A stretch of DNA of 64,000 nucleotides, from NCBI RefSeq assembly GCF_029784155.1, contig NC_073693.1, positions 162,360,031 to 162,424,030 on the forward strand, written 5' to 3'. Below the pieces are notes generated by a model, which saw nothing but the letters and a program-made list of their open reading frames with translations, made no database searches and had not been told where the DNA came from. The DNA comes from Uranotaenia lowii. Lineage: Eukaryota > Arthropoda > Insecta > Diptera > Culicidae. Every line of letters begins with the position of its first letter. Within the stretch, counting starts at the first letter, position 1. The position numbers and the translations under genes are program-made. Shown here piece by piece: positions 11,496 to 21,128 of the stretch.

Positions 11496-12661
11496 TTGTA
11501 GCACACTGCATCGTAAACATCATACGCATAGGTACGGGTAGGTACATGGATGTTATCTCTACTACATCCCTGGCCATGAGCCGTTGTCACGTTTCGGTTT
11601 CAGAACACAATCCCCCCACTTGGCCACCCGCCCACGTGCGCCAACGTTTGGCTCTTACTTTTCAGCTTTCAATTGGCCATATTATTTCGAGGTAAAATGT
11701 GTGGTCTCTAGCTAAACTTTTTTCTGAAATTTCTATAAAAAATCTATTAAAAATGCAAAGGCAGTGAAGTTTCAAATTCCTCTATAGACGTTTTTGACCC
11801 AAAGCCCTCTTTTGAAATGACCACATAACATGGTATTACTTTAGGTAGTATCGCCCAGCAAGATATCGATGAAAGGTGTTGACCCTAAAATGCAAATGAA
11901 CATTAAACTTTGGCTTTTGCATGAACCTATAATGAAAGGTTTACGAACCACGCTTTGAAGTTTTAACACAACCGAAATTTTTAGAAAAATGTTGTTTAAA
12001 TTTGAAACTACATTTTGCTCTAAATGTATTTATTTTCAGATATTTTTAGACAAATATCTTCCCACAAAATAGACTGATTAAAAAGTCACAAATTCAATAA
12101 AAAAGGTAAATAGAACTTTGAATCGCTCAAAGAACCTTTTGTCTAATTTTAGTCCATCCGTTTTTCAAACAGAACACACAACTCATAAACGAACATCTCG
12201 AGGCAAAGGCAAAGAACAGAAAACCGTACAATTCATCAAACGGAAATCAAACAGGGACGCGGAGATTTTATTTCCGGCCACTTCTCGATTGTAGCGAATC
12301 TCCTCTTTCGTCCGTGAGTTGAGGGTGGATTACTTACATATTTGCACTCGCTCACTTGATGGCGTATAACGAAAGGCCTGGCGCCTGGAACCATTCCCGG
12401 GTTGAATCGATATGGTAATCCGTCATGGCGCCTTCATTGTCGTCGATAAAAAATATCTGATTGACCATTCAGATGTGAAATCGAAACGATAACGATTGAG
12501 GAAAGATGAGTGAAAAAAGGAACGATAAAATTGGAACGCTTTCGTCAGATCCATAATCATATTTGTTCATGAATGTTACTCATAAATTCATGACTGATTT
12601 ATCAGTACATATGTACATAAAACTCCATATCTTCTTCAACTTCGTTACAACATCTATCTTA
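11496..12661. other. No gene seen
   Basis: Unique-looking sequence, AT-rich to about 12180 and more balanced from about 12180 to 12540. I find no coding motif, splice-bounded exon or element terminus. Confidence 0.4.
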
Positions 12662-12813
12662 AGGGTGATACGGTCAAAATTTGGTCAATGTCAACTTGAC
12701 GTATTTCTTTCAATTTTGCATTTAAAAAACCTGAATACCCCTCATTTTGAAGGTGTGTGTGAGTAGAATGTTGCTCCTATTTTTATTTTGGAATTCACTC
12801 TTCAGTTGTCAAA

Positions 12814-13615
12814 ATGCCGTCCAAAAAAGAAGAGCAGCGTATCAAAATTTTGCTCGCGCATCGCGAAAATCCGAACTACTCGCACGCAAAGCTGGCAAAA
12901 TCGCTAAAAGTTGCCAAAACAAATGTAATTAAAGCGTTTGGGGAACGTTTGTCGACAGCCAGGAAGTCTGGATCGAGGGGGAATCGAAAACCGGAAGCCG
13001 CTGAGACGACAAAGAGAGTTGCCGGTAGTTTCAAGCGAAACCCTAACCTCTATCTCCGAGATGCCGCAAATAAGCTGGGTGTATCGTCTACAACCGTGCA
13101 TCGAGCCAAAAACCGAGCTGGACTTTCGACTTACAAGAAGGTAGTGACTCCAAATCGCGATGATAAACAAAATACGACGGCAAAAGTGCGATCCCGGAGG
13201 CTTTACACGACGATGCTGACGAAGTTTGACTGCGTGGTAATAGACGACGAAACCTACGTCAAAGCCGACTACAAGCAGCTTCCGGGACAGGAGTTTTAAG
13301 GCAAAAGGAAGGGGAAAGGTAGCAGATATTTTCAAGCACATGAAACTGTCAAAGTTCGCGAAGAAATATCTGGTTTGGAAGGCCATCTGTACCTGTGGCT
13401 TGAAAAGCAGAATTTTCATAGCTTCCGGGACTGTCAACCAAGAAATTTACGTAAAAAAGTGTAAGAATAAACGTCTGCTGCCTTTCCTGATGAAACACGG
13501 TTGTTCCGTACTGTTTTGGCCGGATTTGGCATCTTGCCATTACGGTAAAAAAGCCATGGAGTGGTACACCGCCAACAACGTGCAGGTGGTTCCCAAGGAC
13601 AAGAACCCTCCCAAC
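12814..13615 (+). pseudogene. DD37E transposase, N-terminal and first two catalytic blocks
   Basis: The ATG at 12814 opens a 161-codon frame with the helix-turn-helix region (LAKSLKVAKTNVIKAFG; LRDAANKLGVSSTTVHRAK). It runs to the first catalytic aspartate block (VIDDETYVKADYKQLPG, about 13237-13287). A small deletion at about 13298 shifts the frame. The reading resumes at 13313-13615 with KLSKFAKKYLVWKAICTCG and the second aspartate block (FWPDLASCHYGKKAMEW). The third catalytic residue lies beyond the nested insertions, at about 19241. Related copies here have 37 residues between the second D and the E, the family's defining spacing. Confidence 0.87.
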
Positions 13616-13872
13616 CACTGTTCAAAATTTTCACAGTCAAAGCTCAATCTTCACTCATCTGACAGCATCCTCACTGTCAAAGTCAAAGCTTTTAAATAGC
13701 TTTTATACTTGTTGTTACTTACGGTTTTCAGAACAATCAGCAGAGGAAATCTGCCGCTCCGTCGGCGAAACCAAAACAGTTTGTTTTGGTTCCACATGCT
13801 TTGAGTCAATTCGCAATTGAAACAATAGCCGTGATGATTGATGATGACAGCTGATGATGGTAAATAAGGTAC

Positions 13873-15351
13873 ACGGGCAGAAAAAACAACCCACTCTAGG
13901 TACTTTTGACGTAAATCGCCACTTCAGTGCAGGAACTTACTAGTAGGTTAAAACACAACAACCTAAAGTAGGTAGTTGTGCTTTAAGGTACCAGTGGGTA
14001 GAAATTACTGTTTTCGTAGCTTTTGCGAAAATCTATAAAAAGTTTAAAATTTATTGCTTTTTAGATTCGAATACTATTTTTCGTCTTCCCAAGACCGTGT
14101 TTCCGGATAATAATTGAATTTAATTCATGATTTAAGCCTTTTCAAGGTTAATGTATTTAATTTAATTAAAATTTGTGTTGTACATGGTGGTAAACTTACA
14201 ACAGCTAACATTTTCGGCCAAGAAACCAGCCGGTCCAACACCCGCGAAATTCCCGCCACCAGGGAAGATCCGATGCTGATTACATTGGAGGGTATCGGTT
14301 CCATAAGTTGGAACTAGAAGTCCGACCGATCATTGTTCCGGAACTGACGAGGGTATAATGTAAAACCACATTGCTGCGACCGCGACCGCCACAAATTTCA
14401 TCCGCTTGCTCCTGCTTTTGACCAAGCGGGGCCCATGCAAAACGCTATTGCTGATTTTTTATAATTCCTGATGTGTAACCGGAGTCGAACAATTTTACTG
14501 AAATATAGAAATGGAAAATTCAGCCAACTGATTTTAAAATTATCCAAGAAAAAAAAAACAAAACTACTTACTCAAATCTTGTTTTCGGAAGATTGATGGA
14601 ATCGCTTCCTGCTCCAGTTTTAGTCTACAGTTTGAACTCAACAAACAAACGGACAGCTGCCAGCTGTCCTTGGCATCGAAAGTCTTCACCAAAGTGGTTC
14701 CGTTCATCATTCTGATCTGGATTCGGGCATTACTGTATGTTTTTTTATGCTGGCGATGATGTGATGGCCGGAACACAGTAACAGGAGCGACCCCCGGGGC
14801 TGCTGGCTGGGTAATTCTCTGGAAGCAACGAAATATCGAATATAAATAAAAATAAACTTTCGAAAATTTTTCCAATATACCCCATCCTGCCTGTTTGCAC
14901 CGATTCTTAAAAGACATTAAATTGCACTTGAAGATGGTGGCTGGGTCTCTCGCTGGCCATAAAAAATATAATGCTCCCGTCGGATTTTTGCTGCTGCGCT
15001 GGAAAAAAAATGAATTTTGGGAACTGTAGAAGATCGTTTTAGACCGAAAACTAATCAGCGACTTACCGGAAAACTGCTTCTCTTAGTTCTCCGAAACTAA
15101 TTCGACGAAATATTTGGTTTACACCTATCAGAAGACCGATAAATTATTAAATCAAGTCAACACACGAGAGTTCTACTTTAAAACAAAATGTCGGACGATG
15201 GAGACAAAGGAAAAAAATCTACCCAGCCGGTGGGTACTTCGATGAAAACCCTCCAGTACTTTAAAACTACCCACCCAAAACTACGTACTTTGGGCTTTAT
15301 GCTAAACAACCTAGCAGTGAGTAGTCCAGTGGGTAGTTTTGTTTTGTCCGT
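13873..15351. mobile_element. TIR DNA element carrying a captured host-gene segment
   Basis: It is inserted in the copia LTR: GTAC flanks it on both sides (13869-13872 and 15352-15355) and occurs once at this point in the 3' LTR. The ends are ACGGGCAGAAAAAACAACCC and, reverse-complemented at the right, ACGGACAAAACAAAACTACC. CCACT and CTAGGTTGTTT-like motifs recur inside both ends. Because GTAC is a palindrome next to CGG/CCG, the TSD may be 2, 3 or 4 bp, and I cannot assign a superfamily. The interior holds exon-intron pieces on the minus strand (see the UBX entry) and no transposase. Confidence 0.8.
14572..15067 (-). pseudogene. Captured UBX-domain gene fragment with introns (UBXN1/SAKS1-like)
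   Basis: On the minus strand the exon at 14818-14572 is bounded by an acceptor (TTGCTTCCAG) and a donor (TTGA then GTAAG). It reads ITQPAAPGVAPVTV, then KKTYSNARIQIRMMNGTTL and VKTFDAK. One frameshift later it reads QLAAVRLFVEFKL and KTGAGSDSINL. These match the start of a UBX domain (the ubiquitin-like fold that binds p97/VCP), closest in my memory to UBXN1/SAKS1. Upstream, a possible exon starts after TTTTTTTTCCAG at 14998, and another ends at 15067 with the donor GTAAGT; I do not recognise those two. Retained introns mean the capture was of genomic DNA rather than mRNA. The frameshift and truncation make it a pseudogene here. Confidence 0.65.
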
Positions 15352-15609
15352 GTACAAATGTTTACATCATCACACTGTGAAGCCAAACAACTCAACTTAG
15401 ATTCGTGGTAACTCACCAGTGTTGCCAGATATTCTGAGTGGTTAGCTCAGAATATCACACGAAAATGAGAAAACTAATAAGTGAGGATATCACTTCAGTG
15501 AATAATGTAAATAGCTATCGCTTATGTTATAAGTAGTTAATTAAGGACTTGACGAACGAAACGAATAAACATTAACTCTATTCCACTACTGAAACCTGCG
15601 TTTTCAACA

Positions 15610-15623
15610 GGTTATGGGCCCAG
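15610..15623 (+). promoter_or_regulatory. Copia primer-binding site (initiator Met tRNA)
   Basis: GGTTATGGGCCCAG immediately follows the 5' LTR. It is complementary to the anticodon-arm region of insect initiator tRNA-Met, the internal half-tRNA primer used by copia-type elements. The ATG of the following long open frame lies inside it. Confidence 0.85.
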
Positions 15624-17218
15624 ATACGTCTGGATTTAGGAACAAAGAGTTAGTGAGAGGGGTACTCTCAATATTTGCGGGTAGCAAGTTCATCAGCGAC
15701 CAGTGCAGAAGGACCAGCCAGGTTGAGGGGCCAGCCACCAGCCAGAGGACCATCACAGAGGACCAGCCAGCTGATGGAGGACCAGCTTGCACCGAGACGA
15801 GCCAACCTAGGGTCCCCGAGCCAGCGGAGATGGACCAGCCAGGGCTGAGGCCTGGCTGCCAAAAGTCCACGGCCAGCCAGGAGGTACCGCCAGAGCCCGG
15901 GGAGGTTCGCGGATTGAGAGGGTTACTCTCGATGCCGTCACGAGCCACGTTGCGATTAGCAAGTGTGAGCTCACGACCGACGGCTGGGAGGAGTCCCAGG
16001 ATCCGCAACCGAGATGGTTCAGCGCGAAGGTTGGTAGGTCCACCCCGAAAAAAATGGGTGGAGCTAATAGTCGAGAGGGTTACTCTCGGGCTGTGGTTGT
16101 GCGCTGTGGTCAGCAGTTATGAGCTGATCCAATCGCAGAAAACCACCAGCGCAGAGAATCGTCAGCGCAGAGGCCACGAGATGCTTCAGGTCTGTCAGAA
16201 CGTGCCACTGGAGTTCGAGGCTGGGAAGTCGGGTTCCGAGAAGGTTACTCTCGATGCCGACACAAGCCGCGCTGCGGTTAGCAGCATGGTTTTATTTCCG
16301 ACGGCCGGGAGGAGGACTTTCGGGATCTGTAACCAGGATTGGTCAGATCCTAATGCTCCAGATGGAGTATTAGTCAAGATTGGAGATTGGAAGAAGCTGT
16401 TCGAGAGGGTTACTCTCGCGATGTGGAGCTACGCTGTAGTCAGCACGAATGAGCTTATCCAAACCTACAGTTTGATTTTTCTGTGGCATAGGAGGAGGTA
16501 TTTTCGGCGACGGTTAATTGCCAGTAACTTCAGCAGTGCATTAGATCCAGATGGGTCGCATGCTGCTGAACGTTGCCTCCCACATTTCCGAAGTTGTCAA
16601 AGCGTTGACGTAACGAGACAAATGTCCACAAAGCTTGTTGAGAGGGTTACTTTCGAGATGTGGAGCTATGCTGCAGTCAGCACGCGTGATCTCATCCAAG
16701 CCAGCAGTTTAATTTTTCTGTGGATTTGGAGACGATTTTTTGGGCGACGGTTAGTTGCCAGCAACTCAGAGCCAGATTTGACGTGTGTGGTTGATAGTTG
16801 CCTCCAGCTATTTTGGAGAGATAATAACGTGAGAGCAACAAGAGAAAAGTCCATAAAGCTGCAAGTCGAGAGGATTACTCTCGTGCTTGGTAGTTGCTCT
16901 GCGGTTAGCATGCGCAAGCTTGTATTCGACGGTTGGAAGCTGTTCCGTGTGCATTGGAGGAGGTGGTTTGGGCGACGGTTAGTCGCCAGCGATCTCAACC
17001 ACTCCTTGATTCCTGAGGCATTATGGACGGGTGTCGCCGGACGAAGTCTAGCTTATTCTCAGAGGCATCGAGAATTAGCACTATTAGCTACAAGAGGTTG
17101 CTTCTCTGGGGTTACCAGAAAGCAACATGCAAGAAACTTTCGTCGTTCGCGTGCTGAGGTTATCAGCCACCAGAATCAACGAATCATCAATTCCGGTGCC
17201 AGTCAGCGTAAGGCGTGA
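15614..17218 (+). CDS. 534-codon open frame over the copia repeat array, no known domain
   Basis: The frame opens at the ATG inside the primer site (15614) and runs 534 codons without a stop, in the place where gag would normally begin. I recognise no Gag, CCHC zinc knuckle, protease or integrase motif. The product is internally repetitive: blocks like ERVTLxLW, AVVSS/AVSTxELIQ and FLWxRRRxFxRRLxASN recur because the underlying DNA is a hairpin-headed repeat array. It may be a genuine but unusual product, or an open frame that persists because the repeat unit lacks stops in this frame. Translation is not demonstrated. Confidence 0.3.
   Translation: MGPDTSGFRNKELVRGVLSIFAGSKFISDQCRRTSQVEGPATSQRTITEDQPADGGPACTETSQPRVPEPAEMDQPGLRPGCQKSTASQEVPPEPGEVRGLRGLLSMPSRATLRLASVSSRPTAGRSPRIRNRDGSARRLVGPPRKKWVELIVERVTLGLWLCAVVSSYELIQSQKTTSAENRQRRGHEMLQVCQNVPLEFEAGKSGSEKVTLDADTSRAAVSSMVLFPTAGRRTFGICNQDWSDPNAPDGVLVKIGDWKKLFERVTLAMWSYAVVSTNELIQTYSLIFLWHRRRYFRRRLIASNFSSALDPDGSHAAERCLPHFRSCQSVDVTRQMSTKLVERVTFEMWSYAAVSTRDLIQASSLIFLWIWRRFFGRRLVASNSEPDLTCVVDSCLQLFWRDNNVRATREKSIKLQVERITLVLGSCSAVSMRKLVFDGWKLFRVHWRRWFGRRLVASDLNHSLIPEALWTGVAGRSLAYSQRHRELALLATRGCFSGVTRKQHARNFRRSRAEVISHQNQRIINSGASQRKA
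15655..17080 (+). repeat. Hairpin-headed degenerate repeat array in copia internal region
   Basis: The 15-bp motif GAGAGGGTTACTCTC (5-bp inverted arms GAGAG/CTCTC) or a close variant occurs seven times, starting at 15655, 15916, 16073, 16238, 16403, 16640 and 16868. The spacings are 261, 157, 165, 165, 237 and 228 bp. Sequence after the motif is also shared between units, most clearly the units at 16403, 16640 and 16868: GTGGAGCTACGCTG-like, then ATTTTTCTGTGG and GGGCGACGGTTAGTTGCCAG. The array replaces most of gag-pol. Confidence 0.8.
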
Positions 17219-17289
17219 GACGAGAGCGACTACGAAAGTAGCGATGGCGAAGATGGCGGTGATGATCAAGATTCCGTCAATCGCGAACC

Positions 17290-18072
17290 GGCCCAGAGAC
17301 GCAGTAAGCCACTGGCGAAGCCTGCAGCATATTCTGCGATACTATTGACGTATGACCGTTACGGCGTTGGTATTCCGCAGAAACGGGAAATTTCAACAAC
17401 TCATCGGATATGCCGATGCAGATTTTGCCAACGACTCCGATGATCGAAGATCTGTATCAGGTTACGTTTACATGATCTTTGGGAATCTAGTTTCGTGGTT
17501 AACGAAACGCCAGCAGACGGTCAGTCTGTCGTCGACCGAAGCTGAGATAGAAGCCCTTAGCTTGCAGTCACCAGAATATCAGTGCTGCAGTTAGCGCACT
17601 TAGCAAATACCAGGCCAGCCCGGCGAATAAGCACTGGCTAGGTCTGAAGCGTGTTCTGTGATACCTTCGACGTATGACCGATATGGCGTTGGTAAACCGC
17701 AGATACGCAAACTCAGATCCATTTGGAGAATCATATTTTGTGGTCAACGAAACGTCATCGGCTGGAGCCTTGTGCTATGCGGTGAAGGAAGGTTTGTGGT
17801 TAAAACTTCCTAAGTGAATAGGCTGTGGTAAGCACTAATTTCACTTCAATGGAGTACAACATTCCATGCACCCAGTATGTGGAAGAGGTGCGGACTCATC
17901 AGCGGATGAAGCATCTGGATGTGAAGTATGCATTGATCAGGGAAAAAAAGAGGTCAACTTTCTTTGAGATACATCTCTACCGAGGATCAGCCAGCTGATG
18001 CGTTCACGAGGACGTTACCAAGGGCGAGGCACGCAAAGCTGTTCAGCATTCTCACTCTGCGAATTGAGGGGA
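17290..18072 (+). pseudogene. Copia pol 3' end (RNase H region), duplicated and broken
   Basis: Residual copia RNase H is readable at 17390-17560: LIGYADADFANDSDDRRSV, SGYVYMIFGNLVSWLTKRQQ and TVSLSSTEAE. It breaks off at about 17570. A partial second copy of the preceding segment (HWLGLKRVL, then MALVNRR) begins near 17630. The normal copia pol C-terminus follows (STEDQPADAFTRTLP, then AKLFSILTLRIEGRC), with its stop just before a G-rich tract (GAGGGGAGG, 18066-18074) and the 3' LTR. The polypurine tract is intact in appearance. Frameshifts and stops make the gene non-functional. Confidence 0.85.
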
Positions 18073-18074
18073 GG

Positions 18075-18416
18075 TGTTGATACTTACGGTTTTCGGAACA
18101 ATCAGCAGAGGAAATCTGCCGCTCCGTCGGCGAAACCAAAACAGTTTGTTTTGGTTCCGCATGCTTTGAGTCAATTCGCAATTGAAACAATAGCGGTTAT
18201 GATTGATGATGACAGCTGATGATGGTAAACACGGTAAACACGGTACAAATGTTTACATCATCACACTGTGAAGCCAAACAACTCAATTTAGGTTCGTGGT
18301 AACTCACCAGTGTTGCCAGATATTCTGAGTGGTTAGCTCAGAATATCACACGAAAATGAGAAAACTAATAAGTGAGGATATCACCTATTCCACCACTGAA
18401 ACCTGCGTTTTCAACA
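18075..18416 (+). repeat. Copia 3' LTR
   Basis: 342 bp from TGTTGATACTTACGG to CGTTTTCAACA, followed by the TSD copy ATACT. It matches the 5' LTR apart from scattered substitutions, a small duplication (GGTAAACACGGTAAACACGG, 18223-18242) and the missing segment near AGTGAGGATATCACC. It shows the uninterrupted GGTACAAATG site where the 5' LTR took the UBX-carrying insertion. Confidence 0.9.
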
Positions 18417-19225
18417 ATACTTGCATATCTTTCAAAGTAAAGGAGCTATTTACCGTATTCATTTTCTGTCAAAACCCTTTCACATTCATTTGAAAGCCGC
18501 TCCAGTCATATTCAATTGAAAATGATTGATGTTTTGTTCAAGAATTTTTCTGCAGGTCCTTGATGAAAATTTTCGCTTCCTGAATTTTTTTTTCTTCCAT
18601 TTTCAGAATAAATAGACACTACAAGATGTTTTATATGATAGCTGTAATGGAAATCGCGTAATCCGTCGCCTACTGAGGGCATAGTTTGAAGATCTTAATT
18701 TTTCAAAACGAAAGATAACCAAAAATTAGTTTAGCGTTTTTTTTTTCATATTTCGAATTTCTATGAAATATAACTAGAATTGGAAGCTAAACGCCAAAAC
18801 AATCCTTAATTCCAAGATAATCACTGAAAGCTACACACATCAAAACAATCTTGTGTGCAATCGAATTGGCATACACCGCATCACGTCCTTCACACCGCCG
18901 CACACAGTAGTGTTTGTTGTTGTTGCTGTATTCAAGCCTTCCTTGGAGCTCTTTCAATCCTTCATGACTGAAAATGTATGTTTTTCAAATGAATATGAAT
19001 ATGAACAGCACACACAGTCATCGAAAATTGAAAAGCGGTTTCCAGCTTTTATTCCTATTGGATTGAAGGCCGGGCTAGTATTCGTTCAATTGGAAAAGAC
19101 TGACAGCAATGATGGCTTCATGTGAGCTTGAAAGTCGAAAAGCTTCATTGTGTTGCGCGGCTTTGAGCTTGTGTTGCTTTCGGCTTTCAATGATTGAAAC
19201 GAATATTTGGCACACTGTTTCCAAC

Positions 19226-19431
19226 ACGCCAGAGCTCCGCCCAATTGAGAAATACTGGGCTATTGTCAAGCGGAACCTAAAGAAGACCCAAAAACTGCTA
19301 AGGACGAGCAACAGTTCAAGGCAAACTGGCTTTCTGCGGCGAAGAAGGTTGACAAGGTGGCTGTACAAAATCTGATGGCAGCGGTAAAGCGGTAGGCCTG
19401 GCAATTCGGATTTGGAAAAGCGGAAGCGTAA
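19226..19431 (+). pseudogene. DD37E transposase C-terminus (third catalytic block)
   Basis: This is the continuation of the gene begun at 12814. PELRPIEKYWAIVKRNLKKT carries the catalytic glutamate. After about 50 codons the frame shifts, but the conserved tail is recognisable from the DNA, ending at the TAA at 19429-19431 about 95 bp inside the right terminus. Confidence 0.85.
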
Positions 19432-19525
19432 CTGAATATTTTTCCTGAATTTTATGCTAATTAAACTTGAAAAAGAAATTAAATTTGATTTTTTAAATAA
19501 ACGATTTAACCGATTTATCACCCTT

Positions 19526-21128
19526 TAAGTGTTGATTGTTAACGAAAAAACTGACAGAATGAAGAAACTATCTTATTACGCCACCCGAAACAACCCCAAC
19601 TCAACTTCATTAGAGAAAGTTCCCACAATCCGAAATAGGTTCTAAATTTAAATAGTATCTTCCCAGCTTACAAAGTCCAACATTGCCTGCGCTTTCATTT
19701 GCGAAGCTTTCCAAACAACGGTATTGCAATGCTATGTTGCATAAAACTTTTTCCCTGTCCCACCCACATAGCTCCAGCAGATTAGGAGGTAAAGTTATGT
19801 GCTCCAGTATTTTACATCTTCATCATGTTTTGTACAGTTCGCGATGAGTAGGGAAGCAAGATAGTCAAATATTGCCCGGTCGCTTTAAGCACAAAATGAA
19901 GCTCACTGTTTGCTGCAAGTGCCCCTGGACGAAGAAGAACGTGGCAAAAAATGAGCAGGAAAAAGATATTCCTCGCTTAAACTAACAACTTTTAAACAGC
20001 GTCCAACTTTGCTTCATTTCACGAGTTGAGCAGTTTATAACCAAACCAAACCAAACGATGATGAAGTGCTGAACTATATTCAGATTCTGTTGCATGGAAC
20101 GGATTACGGTAAATTTTTAAAGACATTGAAAAATGAGCTGTCTTAGTTATGGCGTTGCGGTAACAGCAAAAAAATACAAAGGAAAAGGAAGTAAGTATAG
20201 AACTCTTTTCTTTCTGAAGCAAGTATGTAGCATAGTTTTCTCTCATTGATCCATTTCTTTGAGGAAAATTCCTCGAATGTAAATATATTAAAATTCTTCC
20301 GGTTCATCCATCCCTTAGAAATTCAAAAAACGCAACTCATTGTCACCCCATTAGGAAACTAAATACATCTGATCGTGGGCAAACATTGCAGACTAGCTCC
20401 GTCATCTTATTGTTGCACACTTAAGGAGGATGAATAAACCATTGCTGGATTCCACTTTCTCAACTTCCTCCTATCTACACATAACTTTGTCAGCCACAAA
20501 GTTGAACTTCTGAGCTCGGGCGTTTGACCCACATTGCAGTATACGCTTATACGCACCGCCACCACCGGAAGGAATTTCCTTCGTCATATTGTCGTCGTCG
20601 TCGTCTTCGTCGTCATCTGTCAGACTTTTTATCGGCTAACAATATGGTGCCCAGTTGGTTTGTTTCAAGTTTTTCAGGGGTTCTAAACGTTCTAACCTAT
20701 CTTCTAGGTTGGAACCTTCATATATCTCCATCTACGAAACGAGTTTTAACGAATTACTTTTCGTAATTTTCCATTTTATTAATAAAAGTTCCTTCAATTT
20801 CTTAAAATCAGAATTCTGTAGACGGTCTCCCAAACCATTTTATTTAAAAACATGCTTGTGTTGTTAGATGCTAATTTCAAGAAAATTTTGAAACGATTCT
20901 AATACAATATAGAACTTCACATCTGGAACAAAGGACCACAAAATAACAAATAAGGAGTGTATAAGAAAAAAATACATCACTTTGTTTTGTGAATAACATT
21001 TGGATGCATAGATGGAATTTTCAGCGAAGTTAGCTGGTGCTGCTCCCGATTTATTAAATTGTTACGGAATCCGAAAAACGACCAACCTGGAACTTTGGCG
21101 ACGACTTTTAGCATGGACGGACAGACTA
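19526..21128. other. No gene seen; one GTC microsatellite
   Basis: AT-rich sequence with a short (GTC)n run at about 20590-20616. No motif-bearing open frame or element terminus is visible. Confidence 0.4.

Larger units (their letters stand above)
13710..15609 (+). repeat. Copia 5' LTR interrupted by a TIR element
   Basis: It starts TGTTGTTACTTACGG and ends TGCGTTTTCAACA. Bases 13873-15351 are a separate insertion. Without it the LTR is about 417 bp. It also keeps a stretch after GTGAGGATATCAC (about 15495-15580) that the 3' LTR (342 bp) lacks, so the two LTRs differ by a deletion as well as by substitutions. Confidence 0.88.
13710..18416 (+). mobile_element. Ty1/copia LTR retrotransposon, non-coding derivative
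   Basis: LTRs of the form TGTTG...TTCAACA lie at 13710-15609 (enlarged by an insertion) and 18075-18416. A perfect 5-bp TSD, ATACT, flanks the element (13705-13709 and 18417-18421). The primer site (15610-15623) and the copia-type pol end just before the 3' LTR identify Ty1/copia. Gag, protease, integrase and most of the reverse transcriptase are absent. Instead the internal region is a repeat array (15655-17080). It could move only with proteins from a full copy. Confidence 0.9.
13616..19217. mobile_element. hAT-like non-autonomous element, split by copia
   Basis: This is the outermost insertion in the DD37E gene. The ends are CACTGTTCAAAATTTTC and, in reverse complement at the right, CAGTGTGCCAAATATTC, an imperfect inverted repeat of the hAT CAGTG type. 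The flanks CTCCCAAC (13608-13615) and TTTCCAAC (19218-19225) match at 6 of 8 positions, as an aged 8-bp TSD would. Without the copia insertion it is about 0.9 kb and has no coding motif. The call is inference from ends and TSD length. Confidence 0.5.
12662..19525 (+). mobile_element. DD37E Tc1/mariner element split by nested insertions
   Basis: The left terminus AGGGTGATACGGTCAAAATT follows TA at 12660-12661. The right terminus (reverse complement AAGGGTGATAAATCGG) ends at 19525, before TA at 19526-19527. The transposase reading is continuous across the 5.6-kb interruption: left part to the KDKNPPN block, right part from PELRPIEKYWAIVKRN. Removing 13616-19217 plus one 8-bp duplication leaves an element of about 1.25 kb, normal for the family. 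Confidence 0.88.

Noticed and set aside
16986..17060. Possible gag remnant inside the copia array
   Set aside because: I looked for a CCHC knuckle or integrase HHCC motif and saw none; the codons follow the repeat units.
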